Origin: Alphaproteobacteria bacterium | Lineage (GTDB): Bacteria > Pseudomonadota > Alphaproteobacteria > Caulobacterales > Aquidulcibacteraceae | Direction: 5' to 3' | NCBI GenBank assembly: GCA_018969015.1 | Contig: JAGWZE010000007.1 | Span: forward strand, 1 to 64,000 | Length of the DNA: 64,000 nt | Shown: positions 8,315-17,759 of the stretch, one piece after another | How the letters are laid out: every line of letters starts with the position of its first letter | Position numbering within the stretch: position 1 is the first letter of the stretch | Notes under the pieces: model-generated | Told to the model about the DNA's origin: nothing | The model's input: only the letters and a program-made list of their open reading frames with translations | Database searches by the model: none | Translations under genes and position numbers: made by a program

Positions 8315-9768
8315 GCCGGGCTTGCCGTCTGCGCCGCGGCGCGCGGCGGCGTTTCGGCGAACGCGAGTGCGTCCTCGAAACTGTCCATGCGCCACAGCTG
8401 CGGGAAGATCTTGATCCACAAGCCCGAGCAGATCACCGCGCCGATCCCGCCCAGCACCACCGCGCCAACCGGCCCCAGGAACCGCGCCGCGACGCCGGAC
8501 TGGAACTCGCCGAGTTCGTTGGACGCCGAGATGAAGATGAAGCTCGTGGAGGCCACGCGGCCGCGCATGGCGTCCGGCGTCGCCAGCTGGATGAGCGAGG
8601 AGCGCACATACACCGATACCATGTCCGACGCGCCGATCAGGAACAGCGCGACCACGGAAAGCCAGAACACCGTCGACAGGCCGAAGAGCAGCGTGGCAAG
8701 GCCGAAGACGCCCACCGCCGCGAACATCCAGGGGCCGACGCGCCGCTGCAGCGGCGCCGCGGCGAGGATGACGGCGACGAGTGCGGCGCCCGCCGATCCG
8801 GCCGCGCGCATGATCCCCAGGCCCTCGGGGCCGACATGCAGGATGTCGCGCGCATAGACCGGCAGAAGCGCCGTCGCGCCCGCAAGCAGCACGGCGACGA
8901 GGTCGAGCGAGATGGCGCCCAGCACGATCTTGTTGCGCCAGACATAGACGAAGCCTTCGCGGATCATCACCAGCGCGTTGCTGTTGGCGGGCGGCTCCTG
9001 CGGCGGCGGACGGATGAGGGCGCAAACGCAGAAGCCCAGAATGAAAAAAGCGCCCGCGAGCCCATAGGCGATCGTGGCGCCGCCGAACGTCGTGCCCTCG
9101 CCAAGTGCGATGGCCGCGCCGGCGAGCGAGGGTCCGACGATGCTCGCCGTGGAGAACGCCAGCGAGGAGATCGCGACCGCCTGGGGCAGCTCTTCCCGCG
9201 GCACGAGCCCCGGCAGCAGCGCCTGGCTCGCCGACGGCGCGAACGCGTTCACCGCGCCCGACACGACCGCCGCGCAGAACACCGCGATCAGCGCGGCGTC
9301 CGAGGCGAGCGCCGAAGTCGCGGCCAGCGCGAGCAGCGTAACGATCTTCGCCGCCTGATAGGCCTGCAGGATGCGCTTGCGGTTCCAGCGGTCCGCCGCC
9401 TGCCCGCCGAAGGGGGACAAGAGCAGCAGCGGCAGGAACTGCGCGAGGCCCACAAGGCCGAGAAGAAAGGCCGAGTCCGCTACCGAGCGCCCGGAATCCC
9501 GCGCCAATTCGTACACCTGCCAACCGATCGTCGTCGCCTGGATCTGGAAGCCCAGGGTCGAGACGGCGCGCATCGTCCAGTAGAGCGCGAAGTTGCGGTG
9601 ACGCAGGGGGGCGAAGGAGGGAAGGCGCACGGAGGACGCACCGTGCGACGGGCGGGGCGCGGGCGCAATGGGGGCGGGGGGTGACGGTTGACGGCGCGGG
9701 CCATCTTCCTCGGCTCTGGCGTCTCCCCGCGCGCCGCTTTGACACGCGCGCCCGCCGGCCCTAGACAC
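8311..9768 (-). CDS. MFS transporter (EntS/enterobactin-exporter-like)
   Basis: Major facilitator with about 12 membrane spans, starting its conserved part at LPSFAPLRHRNFALYWTMRA. It has the loop motif GGQAADRWNRKRIL between spans 2 and 3, typical of the MFS_3/EntS drug and siderophore exporters. The start is uncertain: GTG at 9766-9768 has an AGGCGGG site; the only other in-frame start is GTG at 9628-9630, without a ribosome site but closer to the conserved region. The extra 46 residues are Pro/Arg/Gly-rich. Operon with the GNAT gene; substrate unknown. Confidence 0.8.
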   Translation of the reverse strand: MSRAGGRACQSGARGDARAEEDGPRRQPSPPAPIAPAPRPSHGASSVRLPSFAPLRHRNFALYWTMRAVSTLGFQIQATTIGWQVYELARDSGRSVADSAFLLGLVGLAQFLPLLLLSPFGGQAADRWNRKRILQAYQAAKIVTLLALAATSALASDAALIAVFCAAVVSGAVNAFAPSASQALLPGLVPREELPQAVAISSLAFSTASIVGPSLAGAAIALGEGTTFGGATIAYGLAGAFFILGFCVCALIRPPPQEPPANSNALVMIREGFVYVWRNKIVLGAISLDLVAVLLAGATALLPVYARDILHVGPEGLGIMRAAGSAGAALVAVILAAAPLQRRVGPWMFAAVGVFGLATLLFGLSTVFWLSVVALFLIGASDMVSVYVRSSLIQLATPDAMRGRVASTSFIFISASNELGEFQSGVAARFLGPVGAVVLGGIGAVICSGLWIKIFPQLWRMDSFEDALAFAETPPRAAAQTASPA

Positions 9769-9904
9769 CGCCCGCCTGACTGCAGGGTTCGACCACGCCG
9801 ATGCCGCGCGCCATTCCTCTCCGACGCCGACGCGTCACACCCCCCGCGTCAACCGCGCGCTAACCCCGCAGCGCGCTTCCTCTCCGCCCCTCCGGGAGCG
9901 CGCC

Positions 9905-10411
9905 TTGGCCGTCACTTTCGCCCCCGAACATCCCGTCCACGCCGCCGCGATCGAGCGCGTGCTGGACGCCGCCTTCGGTCCCGGACGGTTCGCGAAGGTG
10001 AGCGAGCGCGTGCGCGAAGGCGCCCGGCTGGACTATGCGCGCTCGCGTGTCGCGCTGTCCGGCGGGCGGCTGATCGGGTGCTGCCGCATGTGGCCGGCGC
10101 AGGTCGGGACGGGGCGGGCGTTCTTCCTCGGGCCGCTGGCGATCGATCCGCGCCTGCAGCGCAGCGGGCTCGGCGCGCAGCTGGTCGAGGCGACGCTCGC
10201 CGCCGCGCGCGGGACTGGGTTCGACGGCGTCATTCTCGTGGGGCGGCCGCAGTTCTTCTCGCGGTTCGGCTTCGCGCCGATCCCGGCGGGGCGGGTGACG
10301 TTGCCTGGCCCCGTCGAGGCGCAGCGGCTGCAATGGCTGGCGTTGCGGCCGGGCGGGCTGGAGCGCCTGGCCGGGCCGCTCAACGCGTTTCGCGCCGCCA
10401 CCCGAGCATGA
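9905..10411 (+). CDS. GNAT family N-acetyltransferase
   Basis: 168-residue acetyltransferase (YhbS-like) with a TTG start. LGPLAIDPRLQRSGLGAQLVE is the acetyl-CoA binding segment, and GRPQFFSRFGFAPI is the conserved following strand-turn. Acceptor unknown. Its 3' end overlaps the convergent gene by 32 bases (10380-10411). Confidence 0.82.
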   Translation: MAVTFAPEHPVHAAAIERVLDAAFGPGRFAKVSERVREGARLDYARSRVALSGGRLIGCCRMWPAQVGTGRAFFLGPLAIDPRLQRSGLGAQLVEATLAAARGTGFDGVILVGRPQFFSRFGFAPIPAGRVTLPGPVEAQRLQWLALRPGGLERLAGPLNAFRAATRA

Positions 10412-12425
10412 GCAGAAGCAGGCCCGCCATCGCCCATGCGACGCCGGGACCGAGCGGCTCGGCGGCGGATGCGCGCACGACATAGCCTTCGCGGCGGCGC
10501 AGGCCGATCCAACCGTCGCCCGCCGCGCCGTCGTTGCGGCCGACACGGCGGATCTCCGGCAGCGGCGCCCCGCGCTCGCCCAGCACTTCCACGCCGCCGC
10601 CCGTCTCGCGCGCCACCGGTTCGAGGATCGTGGGATCGGCGGCGACCGCGGCGGCTTCCTTCGGATTGAGCGGCCCCACCGCAGCGAACGCGCGCAACCC
10701 GCCCGAGCGCGCCTCGTAGATGCCGTTCTGCGGATCGGGCACCACGGCGCGGAAAAGGCCGGGGCCTGCCGCCTCCAGCGGGCGTTGCGTGATCGCGCCG
10801 TCGGGGGCCACGATGTCGACGGCGCCGGGCGCGTCGCCCAGCGTCGCCCGTTCGATGGCGAGGCCGCCGGGTCCGGCGGCGAGGGAGAGGCGCTCGTCCT
10901 CGAGTTCGGGCTCCTGCATCAGCCAGTGCGCGAGGCGGCGCAGCAATTCGCCGTGCGGGCCACCGCCGTCATAGCCGCGCGCCCACAGCCACACCTGATC
11001 GGACCAGAGCTGCGCGACGCGGCCGCGTCCGGCGCGATCGAGCACGAGGAGCGGGCGTCCTTCGGCGCCGGTCAGCAGCACCTGGCCGCCGCCGGCGCGC
11101 GCAGCGACCATCCGCGTCCAGCGCCCCCAGGTCGAGCTGTCGGGCAGGCCGCGCAGAACCGGGTGGCGCGCGCCGAGCTGGGTGGGCGTGGGCTTGAAGG
11201 CGCCGTCGAGCACCTGGTTGTCGGGCTGCGACGGCAGGATTGCCGCTAGCGGCGTGCGCGAGAGGGAATCGTCGCCGGCGTCGCCAGGCCCCGCCGACAC
11301 GAGCAGCGCCCCGCCCGCCTCCACGCGCCGCGCGATGTTCTCGAAATAGCTGAACGGCAGGATCGAGCGCCGCTGGTAGCGATCGAAGATGATCAGATCG
11401 AACTGGTCGAGCTTCTCGACGAACAGCTCCTCGCGCGGGAAGGCGATCAGCGCGAGTTCTTCCTGCGGCGTGGCGTCGGGCTTTTCCGGCGGGCGCAGGA
11501 TGGTGAAGTGCACGAGATCGACGCTCGGATCGGACTTGAGGAAGTTGCGCCACACGCGTGCGCCCGGATGCGGCTCGCCGGTGACGAGCAGCACGCGCAG
11601 ACGATCGCGCACGCCGGCAAGCTGGAACGCCGCGCGGTTGTTGGCGGCGCTGATCTCCTGCGGCCCCGGCGCCGCTTCGACGACGACGAGATTGGCGCCG
11701 CGCTTGGGCGTGCGGATCGCCAGCGTGAAGGGGCGCCCCGTCGCGACGGTATCCTCGCGCACGACCTGGCCGTCGACGAGCACGCGCACGCGCGCCGTCG
11801 AGCCGGCGGCGGGATCGATCACGCGCGCCTCGATCTGCACGGGCTCGCCGACGATGCCGAACGCCGGCGCGGAGATGAGTTCGATGCGGCGATCGCCGCG
11901 CTTGGGATCGCCGACGATGAGCGTGTGCACGGGGCCGAGCTGGCGCACGCGCGTGAGGTCCTCGGGCACGTCGGACACCTGGCCGTCGGTGACGAGCACC
12001 GCGCCGGCGATGCGGTCGCGCGGGGCGTCGGCGAGCGCGTCTTCGAGCGCGCCGATCATGGCGGTGCCGTCCGGACCGCCCGTCACTTCGCGGACGCGCA
12101 CGTCGAGGCCCGTCTCGGCGCGGAGCCTCGCGGCGACGGCGTCGCCCGCGGCGCGCGCGGCGTCCTTGCGGCCAGCCAAGGCGAGGGACTCGCTCTGGTC
12201 GACGATCACGGCGGCGATGTCGGCCACGGGCTCGCGCCGTTCCCGGACGATCATCGGGCCGGCGAGACCGATCAGGATCAACGCGATGCCGAGCCCGCGC
12301 GAGAGCGGGGCGCCGCCGCCGCGCCACAGATAGACGACGAGCAGCAGCGCCGCAGTCGCGGCCAGGATCGCCAATGCCGGCCAGCCGAGGCCGGGATTGA
12401 ACGCGATGCGGTCGGCGACGGTCAT
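10380..12425 (-). CDS. Membrane protein with von Willebrand/glutamine-amidotransferase-like periplasmic domain
   Basis: 681-residue protein, fourth gene of the MoxR operon. It has two N-terminal spans (about 15-35 and 42-60), a large region with a VWA-like pattern (AAVIVDQSESLALAG; later VLVTDGQVSD), a central Rossmann/GATase-1-like part (LRVLLVTGEPHPGARVWRNF, DLIIFDRYQRR) and a last membrane helix near the C-terminus. Such proteins accompany MoxR ATPases in alphaproteobacteria; a role in envelope stress or protein maturation is inferred from other MoxR systems only. The start ATG overlaps the stop of the upstream gene (ATGA 12422-12425). Confidence 0.82.
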   Translation of the reverse strand: MTVADRIAFNPGLGWPALAILAATAALLLVVYLWRGGGAPLSRGLGIALILIGLAGPMIVRERREPVADIAAVIVDQSESLALAGRKDAARAAGDAVAARLRAETGLDVRVREVTGGPDGTAMIGALEDALADAPRDRIAGAVLVTDGQVSDVPEDLTRVRQLGPVHTLIVGDPKRGDRRIELISAPAFGIVGEPVQIEARVIDPAAGSTARVRVLVDGQVVREDTVATGRPFTLAIRTPKRGANLVVVEAAPGPQEISAANNRAAFQLAGVRDRLRVLLVTGEPHPGARVWRNFLKSDPSVDLVHFTILRPPEKPDATPQEELALIAFPREELFVEKLDQFDLIIFDRYQRRSILPFSYFENIARRVEAGGALLVSAGPGDAGDDSLSRTPLAAILPSQPDNQVLDGAFKPTPTQLGARHPVLRGLPDSSTWGRWTRMVAARAGGGQVLLTGAEGRPLLVLDRAGRGRVAQLWSDQVWLWARGYDGGGPHGELLRRLAHWLMQEPELEDERLSLAAGPGGLAIERATLGDAPGAVDIVAPDGAITQRPLEAAGPGLFRAVVPDPQNGIYEARSGGLRAFAAVGPLNPKEAAAVAADPTILEPVARETGGGVEVLGERGAPLPEIRRVGRNDGAAGDGWIGLRRREGYVVRASAAEPLGPGVAWAMAGLLLLMLGWRRETR

Positions 12426-15151
12426 CGGCGGCGCTCACGCACGGGTTGCTGGCCGAGCCGCTGCAGCAGCGCCGGCAGGTGCACCTGATCGCCCTTGTAG
12501 TTGCCGGTGAGCGCGACCATCACGAGATTGACGCCGAAGCGCAGCGCCAGTTCGCGCTGGCGGCCCTCGGTGGTGAGGGGGCGGCCGGCGGCGTCGGTGG
12601 CCCAGGCCGCGGCCCAGTCGCCATCGCCCACCATCAGGGCGGCGACGCCGTCGCGCGCGGAGGCTGCGCTCGCGCTCTCGGCCCAGACCTTCGCGCCGCG
12701 AAGACGGCCGGGGAAGGTGGGCAACAGATAGAACGATTTGCCGAGCACGTTGTCGGCCGCAACGGGTTCGAGCGGCGGCGCGTCGAAGCCCTGCAGCAGC
12801 ACCGCGGCGGGGCCGGGCGATCCGACGGGCCGCGGCGCGCCGGCGTCGCGCGTGTCGACGAACAGAAGGCCGCCGAGCCGCATGTAGCGGTCGAGATTGG
12901 CGACGGCGGCGTCGGACAGGCGCGCGGGCTGCGAGGGCGCCGCCCAATAGAGAATGGGGTACACGGACAGATCATCGCGCGCGGGATCGACGCCCACCGG
13001 CGGCCCCGGCTCGACGGCGGTGCGCTCGATCAGCGTGTCCGTCAGCGCCTGCAGGCCGGCGGCCGTCATGCGATCCACGCGCGCGTCGCCCGTGCGCACA
13101 TAGGCGAGCCGGATCTGCATCGTCGGGTCTTCGGGCGGGATCTGCTGGGCGTGCGCCTGCGGCGCGCCCGCGGCGAACGCGACGACGACAGCGAGCGCGA
13201 GCGCTGCGGCTGCGGCCGGCGCGCGTGACGACGGCCGCGGCAGGCGGCCCGCCAGGTAGAGCGAGAGCAGGAGATCGAGCGCGATCGCGAGTGCGGCGAG
13301 CGCCAGGAGCGGCCCGCCGAGATCGAGGGCGCGCGCGCCGCCGAGGCCGAGCCGCGTGGCGCCGGGCGGCGTCGCGAGGGAGGCGAGCGGTTCGTCCGCG
13401 CGGGCTGCGTCGATCGAGGCCGCATCGCCGCCGGCGCGTTCGTAGAGGCCGGGCGGCGCGGCGGGGCTCGCGCGGGCGGCGCCGAAGGCCTCCGCGGGAA
13501 TGGCGAGCGCATCGGGACGGGCGGGCTCAGCCGCGCCGAAGCCGTCGAGCAGCCGCGTCGGCCGCCAGGGCTCGGTGCTGGCGCGCGCCTCGGCGGCGCC
13601 CTGCGCGCGACCCGAGAACGCGAGCGTGCGCTTGAGCATGTCGACGTAGAGGCCGGACAGCGGGAGATCGGACCAGTCCGGCCCCGCGGTGACGTGGAAG
13701 AGCACGATCAGCCCGCGTCCGCGCGGCGCCGCGGTGACGATCGGCGCGCCGTCGGACAGACGCGCCCACACCCGCGCCTCCTTGTCGGCGCCGGGATCGC
13801 CCAGCACCTGCCGGCGCACGGCGACGTCCTCCGGAATGGCGAGGCCCGCGAAGGGGCTGTCGTCCGGCGGCGGCGCGATCTTCTGCGGCTGTTCCCAGGC
13901 AAGCGCGCCGCCGAGCGCGCGCGCGCCGGGCCGCAGCATGACGGGCAACAGATCGTCCTGATCGTTGGCGAGGCGGGGGCCGGCGAACCGCACGAGCAGA
14001 CCGCCCTTCTTCAGCCAGTCTTCGATGGCGGCGCGATCGGCCGGCGCGATGCGGCTGGCGTCGGCGAGGACGAGCGCCTGCGCGCCCTGGCCGATCAGCG
14101 CTTTCGGTTCGCCGCGGCGGGCGGTGGCGAACGGCGCGATGGCGCGCTCGACATAGTAGAGGTCCTGGAGGAGCGTCTGTCCGCCGGCGACGCCGACATC
14201 GACGAGGCCCACGAGCGGGCGTCCGGAGCCGGCCGGCAACAGGCGCACGGCGCCGGCGCTTTCCTCCGAGACGATCCGCAGCCGTGCGGCGCGCGCGGCG
14301 ATTTCCGGCGGCAGGTCGATGCGCACGCGCGCGGTCTCCGCGCCGGCCTCGAAACGGAAGGGCGCGGCGCCCAGCGCGCGGCCCTCGATGGTTTCGGCGG
14401 CGACCGCGCCGTTCACTGCGCCGTCCGGCCCGCGGCGCACCTGGGCCATCAGGCCATCGGCGGTGGCGGCGGCGTCCGTCAAAGCGCGGGCGGTGACGGC
14501 GGGCGTGCGCAGCGTCAGCGGGCCGCGCGCGGCGAGCGCCCGCCCGAGCGCGGCGGCCCCTGGATCGTCGAGACCGTCCGAAATCCACACGATCCGCGCA
14601 TAGCGGGCCGGCGTGTCGCCAAGGCGCTTCAGCGCATCGGCGCGATCCGGGCGCCAGGCGCGCGGCTCCAGGCGGGCGATCGCCGCGCGCGCGGCGGCGG
14701 CGGTCATTTCCTCGTCGGCGCGCTGGGCGGCGCGCGCCGGCGCCGTGCGCAGGAGATGCACCGATGCGCCGTTGCGCTCGGCCTCGGACGCCACCGCTTC
14801 GGCGGCGGCGCGCAGATCCGACCACGCGTGCGCGCTCGTCCAGCCATCGTCGATCACGAGCAGCACAGGGCCCGAACCCGCCGCCGTCGCGCTCGCCTGC
14901 GGCGCAAGGCTCGGGCGGGCGAAGCCGATGATCATCAGCGCCGCGGCGGCGGCGCGCAGCAGCACGAGCCACAGCGGCGCGCGCTTGCGGCTTTCTTCTT
15001 CCGTGACGAGCCCCTGCAGGAGGCGCACAGGGGGAAATGCGGCGCGGCGCGGCGCCGGCGGGGTCGCGCGCAGGATCAAGAACAGCGCTGGCAGCGCGGC
15101 GAGCGCGGCGAGCGCCCAGGGCGCGGCGAAGAAGATCGGACCGAGCGTCAC
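12422..15151 (-). CDS. BatA/DUF4159 membrane protein of the MoxR operon
   Basis: 909 residues. The N-terminal Aerotolerance/BatA region has two spans (LGPIFFAAPWALAALAAL; APLWLVLLRAAAAALMIIGF), then a VWA-like domain (VLLVIDDGWTS). A central helix (LLALAALAIALDLLLSLYL) precedes a C-terminal DUF4159 domain from about residue 700 (QIRLAYVRTGDARVD ... FVDTRDAG). GTG at 15149-15151 is chosen as start because it overlaps the DUF58 stop (GTGA) and has a GGGAGAG site. Coupled to both neighbours by four-base overlaps. Confidence 0.88.
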   Translation of the reverse strand: MTLGPIFFAAPWALAALAALPALFLILRATPPAPRRAAFPPVRLLQGLVTEEESRKRAPLWLVLLRAAAAALMIIGFARPSLAPQASATAAGSGPVLLVIDDGWTSAHAWSDLRAAAEAVASEAERNGASVHLLRTAPARAAQRADEEMTAAAARAAIARLEPRAWRPDRADALKRLGDTPARYARIVWISDGLDDPGAAALGRALAARGPLTLRTPAVTARALTDAAATADGLMAQVRRGPDGAVNGAVAAETIEGRALGAAPFRFEAGAETARVRIDLPPEIAARAARLRIVSEESAGAVRLLPAGSGRPLVGLVDVGVAGGQTLLQDLYYVERAIAPFATARRGEPKALIGQGAQALVLADASRIAPADRAAIEDWLKKGGLLVRFAGPRLANDQDDLLPVMLRPGARALGGALAWEQPQKIAPPPDDSPFAGLAIPEDVAVRRQVLGDPGADKEARVWARLSDGAPIVTAAPRGRGLIVLFHVTAGPDWSDLPLSGLYVDMLKRTLAFSGRAQGAAEARASTEPWRPTRLLDGFGAAEPARPDALAIPAEAFGAARASPAAPPGLYERAGGDAASIDAARADEPLASLATPPGATRLGLGGARALDLGGPLLALAALAIALDLLLSLYLAGRLPRPSSRAPAAAAALALAVVVAFAAGAPQAHAQQIPPEDPTMQIRLAYVRTGDARVDRMTAAGLQALTDTLIERTAVEPGPPVGVDPARDDLSVYPILYWAAPSQPARLSDAAVANLDRYMRLGGLLFVDTRDAGAPRPVGSPGPAAVLLQGFDAPPLEPVAADNVLGKSFYLLPTFPGRLRGAKVWAESASAASARDGVAALMVGDGDWAAAWATDAAGRPLTTEGRQRELALRFGVNLVMVALTGNYKGDQVHLPALLQRLGQQPVRERRR

Positions 15152-16038
15152 CGGTGCTCTCCCAGCGCCGCGCATAGCGCCGCGAGTGTCGGCGCGGGGC
15201 TGCGGTCGGTGCGATGGAGGAGCGCGACGAAGCCGTACTGCGCCGCGATCGCGCGCACGGCGGCGCGCTGCGCGGCGAGGCGTTCGGCATAGGCGGCGCG
15301 GGCCGATTGCGCGCGGCCGAACAGCACGGTCTCGCGCCGGCCCGGCGCCTCGAACAGCGTGCGGCCTTCGTAGGGGAAGTCTTCCTCGGCGGGGTCGCTC
15401 ACCATCACCAGCGCGCCGCCGGCGCCGGCGGCTGCGGCGGCCTTCAGGCGCGCGCGCCAGGGATCGAGAGGGCCGTAGAAATCGCTGAAATACAGCGCCG
15501 CCGAGCGCAGCAGCGGCGGCGGCGGATCGGCGACGTTCAGGCCCGCGAGGTCTTCCGCGAGGCGATCGACGGCGCGGCCGCCGGCGCGCGGCGGCGGCCC
15601 GCCGAGTGCGCCCGCGCGCTCCCCGCCGCGGGTGACGAGCAGCGCGAACGCGAGCCCAATCGTCATCGCGCGGCGGCGCTTCGTGGGCCAACCGGGACCG
15701 CTCGCCCAGCCGAAGCCGGGATCGGGATCGATCCAGAACAGCGCCGTCTGCGCGGCTTCCCGTTCGCGTTCGCGCACGTAGAGGCGCTCGCCGCGCGCCG
15801 AGCGGCGCCAGTCGACGAGGCGGGCGCCGTCTTCGGGGCGATGGTCGCGGAACTGCCAGAACGCTTCGCCGAGGCCCGCGCGCCGGCGCCCGTGCACGCC
15901 GGGCGCGGCGCCGGCGAGGCGTCGCGCTTCCAGCAGCACGGCCGGCAAATCGCCCGCAAGACCTTCGGCCTCGAAGCGGGCGGTGTCGGTCGCGGGGGAT
16001 TTCGGCCGAAGCGGGTTCGGGCCGCGGGGTGCGCTCAC
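15148..16038 (-). CDS. DUF58 domain-containing protein
   Basis: 296 residues; the MoxR-partner DUF58 protein. It has the core GLGEAFWQFRDHRPEDGARLVDWR, a conserved D-x-R-x-x-x-W turn, then a VWA-like fold (TALFWIDPDPG; LVMVSDPAEEDF). No clear membrane span, unlike some DUF58 proteins. GTG start inside GTGA (16035-16038), overlapping the MoxR stop. It probably acts as a substrate or adaptor of MoxR; that is known for the family only in outline. Confidence 0.9.
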   Translation of the reverse strand: MSAPRGPNPLRPKSPATDTARFEAEGLAGDLPAVLLEARRLAGAAPGVHGRRRAGLGEAFWQFRDHRPEDGARLVDWRRSARGERLYVREREREAAQTALFWIDPDPGFGWASGPGWPTKRRRAMTIGLAFALLVTRGGERAGALGGPPPRAGGRAVDRLAEDLAGLNVADPPPPLLRSAALYFSDFYGPLDPWRARLKAAAAAGAGGALVMVSDPAEEDFPYEGRTLFEAPGRRETVLFGRAQSARAAYAERLAAQRAAVRAIAAQYGFVALLHRTDRSPAPTLAALCAALGEHR

Positions 16039-17057
16039 GCAGCCCTCGCGGCGAGATCGTCGACGAGGCTGTCGACGTCGAGCCCTTCCGCGCGCGCGCC
16101 GAAGGACAGCGCCATGCGGTGTACGAGGGCGGGGCGGGCGAGCGCGGCGACGTCGTCGATCGCGGGCGTGAGGCGCCCGCGCAGCAGCGCGCGCGCGCGC
16201 ACGGCGAGCATCAGCGCCTGGCCGGCGCGCGGGCCGGGGCCCCAGGCGACGTGCGCGTTGACGCGCGGATCCGTCGAGGAGCCCGGCCGCGCCGAGCGCA
16301 CGAGTTCGAGGATCGCCGCCAGCACCTTTTCGCCGACCGGCATGCGCCGCACGAGGCGCTGCAGCGCGAGCAGCCGGCCCGGATCGAGCACGGGCTGGGG
16401 CGTCTGGTCGGAGAGGCCGGTGGTTTCGACGAGGATGCGCCGCTCCGTCTCCTTGTCCGGATACGGAACGTCGATCTGCAGCAGGAAGCGGTCGAGCTGG
16501 GCTTCGGGAAGCGGATAGGCGCCCTCGTGCTCGATCGGGTTCTGGGTGGCGAGGACGTGGAACGGCTCGGGCAGATCGTAGCGCGCGCCGGCCATCGTGA
16601 CGTGATGCTCCTGCATGGCCTGCAGGAGCGCCGATTGGGTCCGCGGCGAGGCGCGGTTGATTTCGTCCGCCAGCAGCAGGCTCGTGAAGATCGGCCCCTT
16701 GACGAACCGGAAGGCGCGCCGGCCCGTTTCGTCCTGATCCAGCACTTCCGAGCCGAGGATGTCGGCGGGCATCAGGTCCGGCGTGAACTGGACCCGGCCC
16801 CAGGGCAGGCCGAGCACCACGGCCAGGGCGGCGGCGAGCCGCGTCTTGGCGAGGCCCGGGGCGCCGACCAGGAGGCCATGCCCGCCGCCGAGGATGGCGG
16901 CCAGGACGAGCTCGACGACCCGCTCCTGGCCGAAGACGGCCTTGGCGATCTCGGCGCGGACGCGGCCCAGAAGGACGGTGGCCTCTTCGGCCTCGCGGAC
17001 GAGGGCGGCCGCCTCGGCGGGGGTGGGATCGGCGGGCGGCACGGGGGGAAGGCTCAT
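16035..17057 (-). CDS. MoxR family AAA+ ATPase
   Basis: 340 residues, first gene of the operon. Walker A GAPGLAKT (65-72), Walker B LLLADEINR (D131-E132), sensor motifs (LATQNPIEHEGAYPLPEAQLDRF), all intact, so an active ATPase chaperone. MoxR proteins work with DUF58/VWA partners in metal insertion or envelope stress. The four genes are joined by successive four-base overlaps, which should keep their stoichiometry tight. Divergent from DUF1285 (start 17151), leaving 93 bases for both promoters. Confidence 0.93.
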   Translation of the reverse strand: MSLPPVPPADPTPAEAAALVREAEEATVLLGRVRAEIAKAVFGQERVVELVLAAILGGGHGLLVGAPGLAKTRLAAALAVVLGLPWGRVQFTPDLMPADILGSEVLDQDETGRRAFRFVKGPIFTSLLLADEINRASPRTQSALLQAMQEHHVTMAGARYDLPEPFHVLATQNPIEHEGAYPLPEAQLDRFLLQIDVPYPDKETERRILVETTGLSDQTPQPVLDPGRLLALQRLVRRMPVGEKVLAAILELVRSARPGSSTDPRVNAHVAWGPGPRAGQALMLAVRARALLRGRLTPAIDDVAALARPALVHRMALSFGARAEGLDVDSLVDDLAARAA

Positions 17058-17150
17058 AGGGGCGGGCTCATGGAGACGGGCTCGTGGGGAGGGACGGTGC
17101 GTCCTGGCGGCGAGGGGATTATCTATGCGGGGCGGACTTTAGGCGAACCA

Positions 17151-17744
17151 ATGGCGATGGGCGAGCATCCCCCTTCCTTGCAGGCGTTTTTGGCGGAACT
17201 GCAGCGCGCCGGCGGCGACGCGCCCGGCCGGCCGCCGCCGCCGGTCGAAAAATGGAACCCGCCCGATTGCGGGGACGCCGGGATCGAAATCCTCGCCGAC
17301 GGGACATGGCGCCATGACGGCGCGCGAATGACGCGGGAGTCGCTGGTGCGGCTGTTCGCCTCGATCCTGCGCAAGGACGAGGATGGCGTGACGTATCTCG
17401 TCACCCCGGTCGAGAAGGTGCGGGTGCGGGTGGAGGACGCGCCCTTCGTCGCGATCCGGGCCGACAGGCTGGGCGAGGGCGCCGATCAAAAGATCGTGCT
17501 CACCACCAATGTCGGGGATCAGGTCGTGGTCAGCGCGGCGCGGCCCCTGCGTGTCGCCGCCGACGCCGCGGGGGCCCCGCGGCCCTACGTGCTCGTGCGG
17601 GGGCGCCTCGAGGCCCGCATCCTGCGCGCGCCGTTCTACGAGCTCGTGGACTGGGCCGAGGAGGGGCCGGACGGGCGGCTGCGGCTGGCCAGCGACGGCG
17701 CGATGTTCGATCTCGGCGCCCTCATTGACCCTGGCGGGCCGTGA
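17151..17744 (+). CDS. DUF1285 domain-containing protein
   Basis: 197 residues; the DUF1285 family is small, structurally known and of unknown function. Seen here: WNPPDCGDAGIEILADGTWRHDG, then DGVTYLVTPVEKVRVRVEDAPF. ATG at 17151 or 17157 are both possible; the former has a weak AGGCG site. It heads a forward block with the Nudix, VOC, DUF6111 and CCA-transferase genes, an order conserved in many alphaproteobacteria opposite the MoxR operon. Confidence 0.88.
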   Translation: MAMGEHPPSLQAFLAELQRAGGDAPGRPPPPVEKWNPPDCGDAGIEILADGTWRHDGARMTRESLVRLFASILRKDEDGVTYLVTPVEKVRVRVEDAPFVAIRADRLGEGADQKIVLTTNVGDQVVVSAARPLRVAADAAGAPRPYVLVRGRLEARILRAPFYELVDWAEEGPDGRLRLASDGAMFDLGALIDPGGP

Positions 17745-17759
17745 GCCGCATATCGCCCC

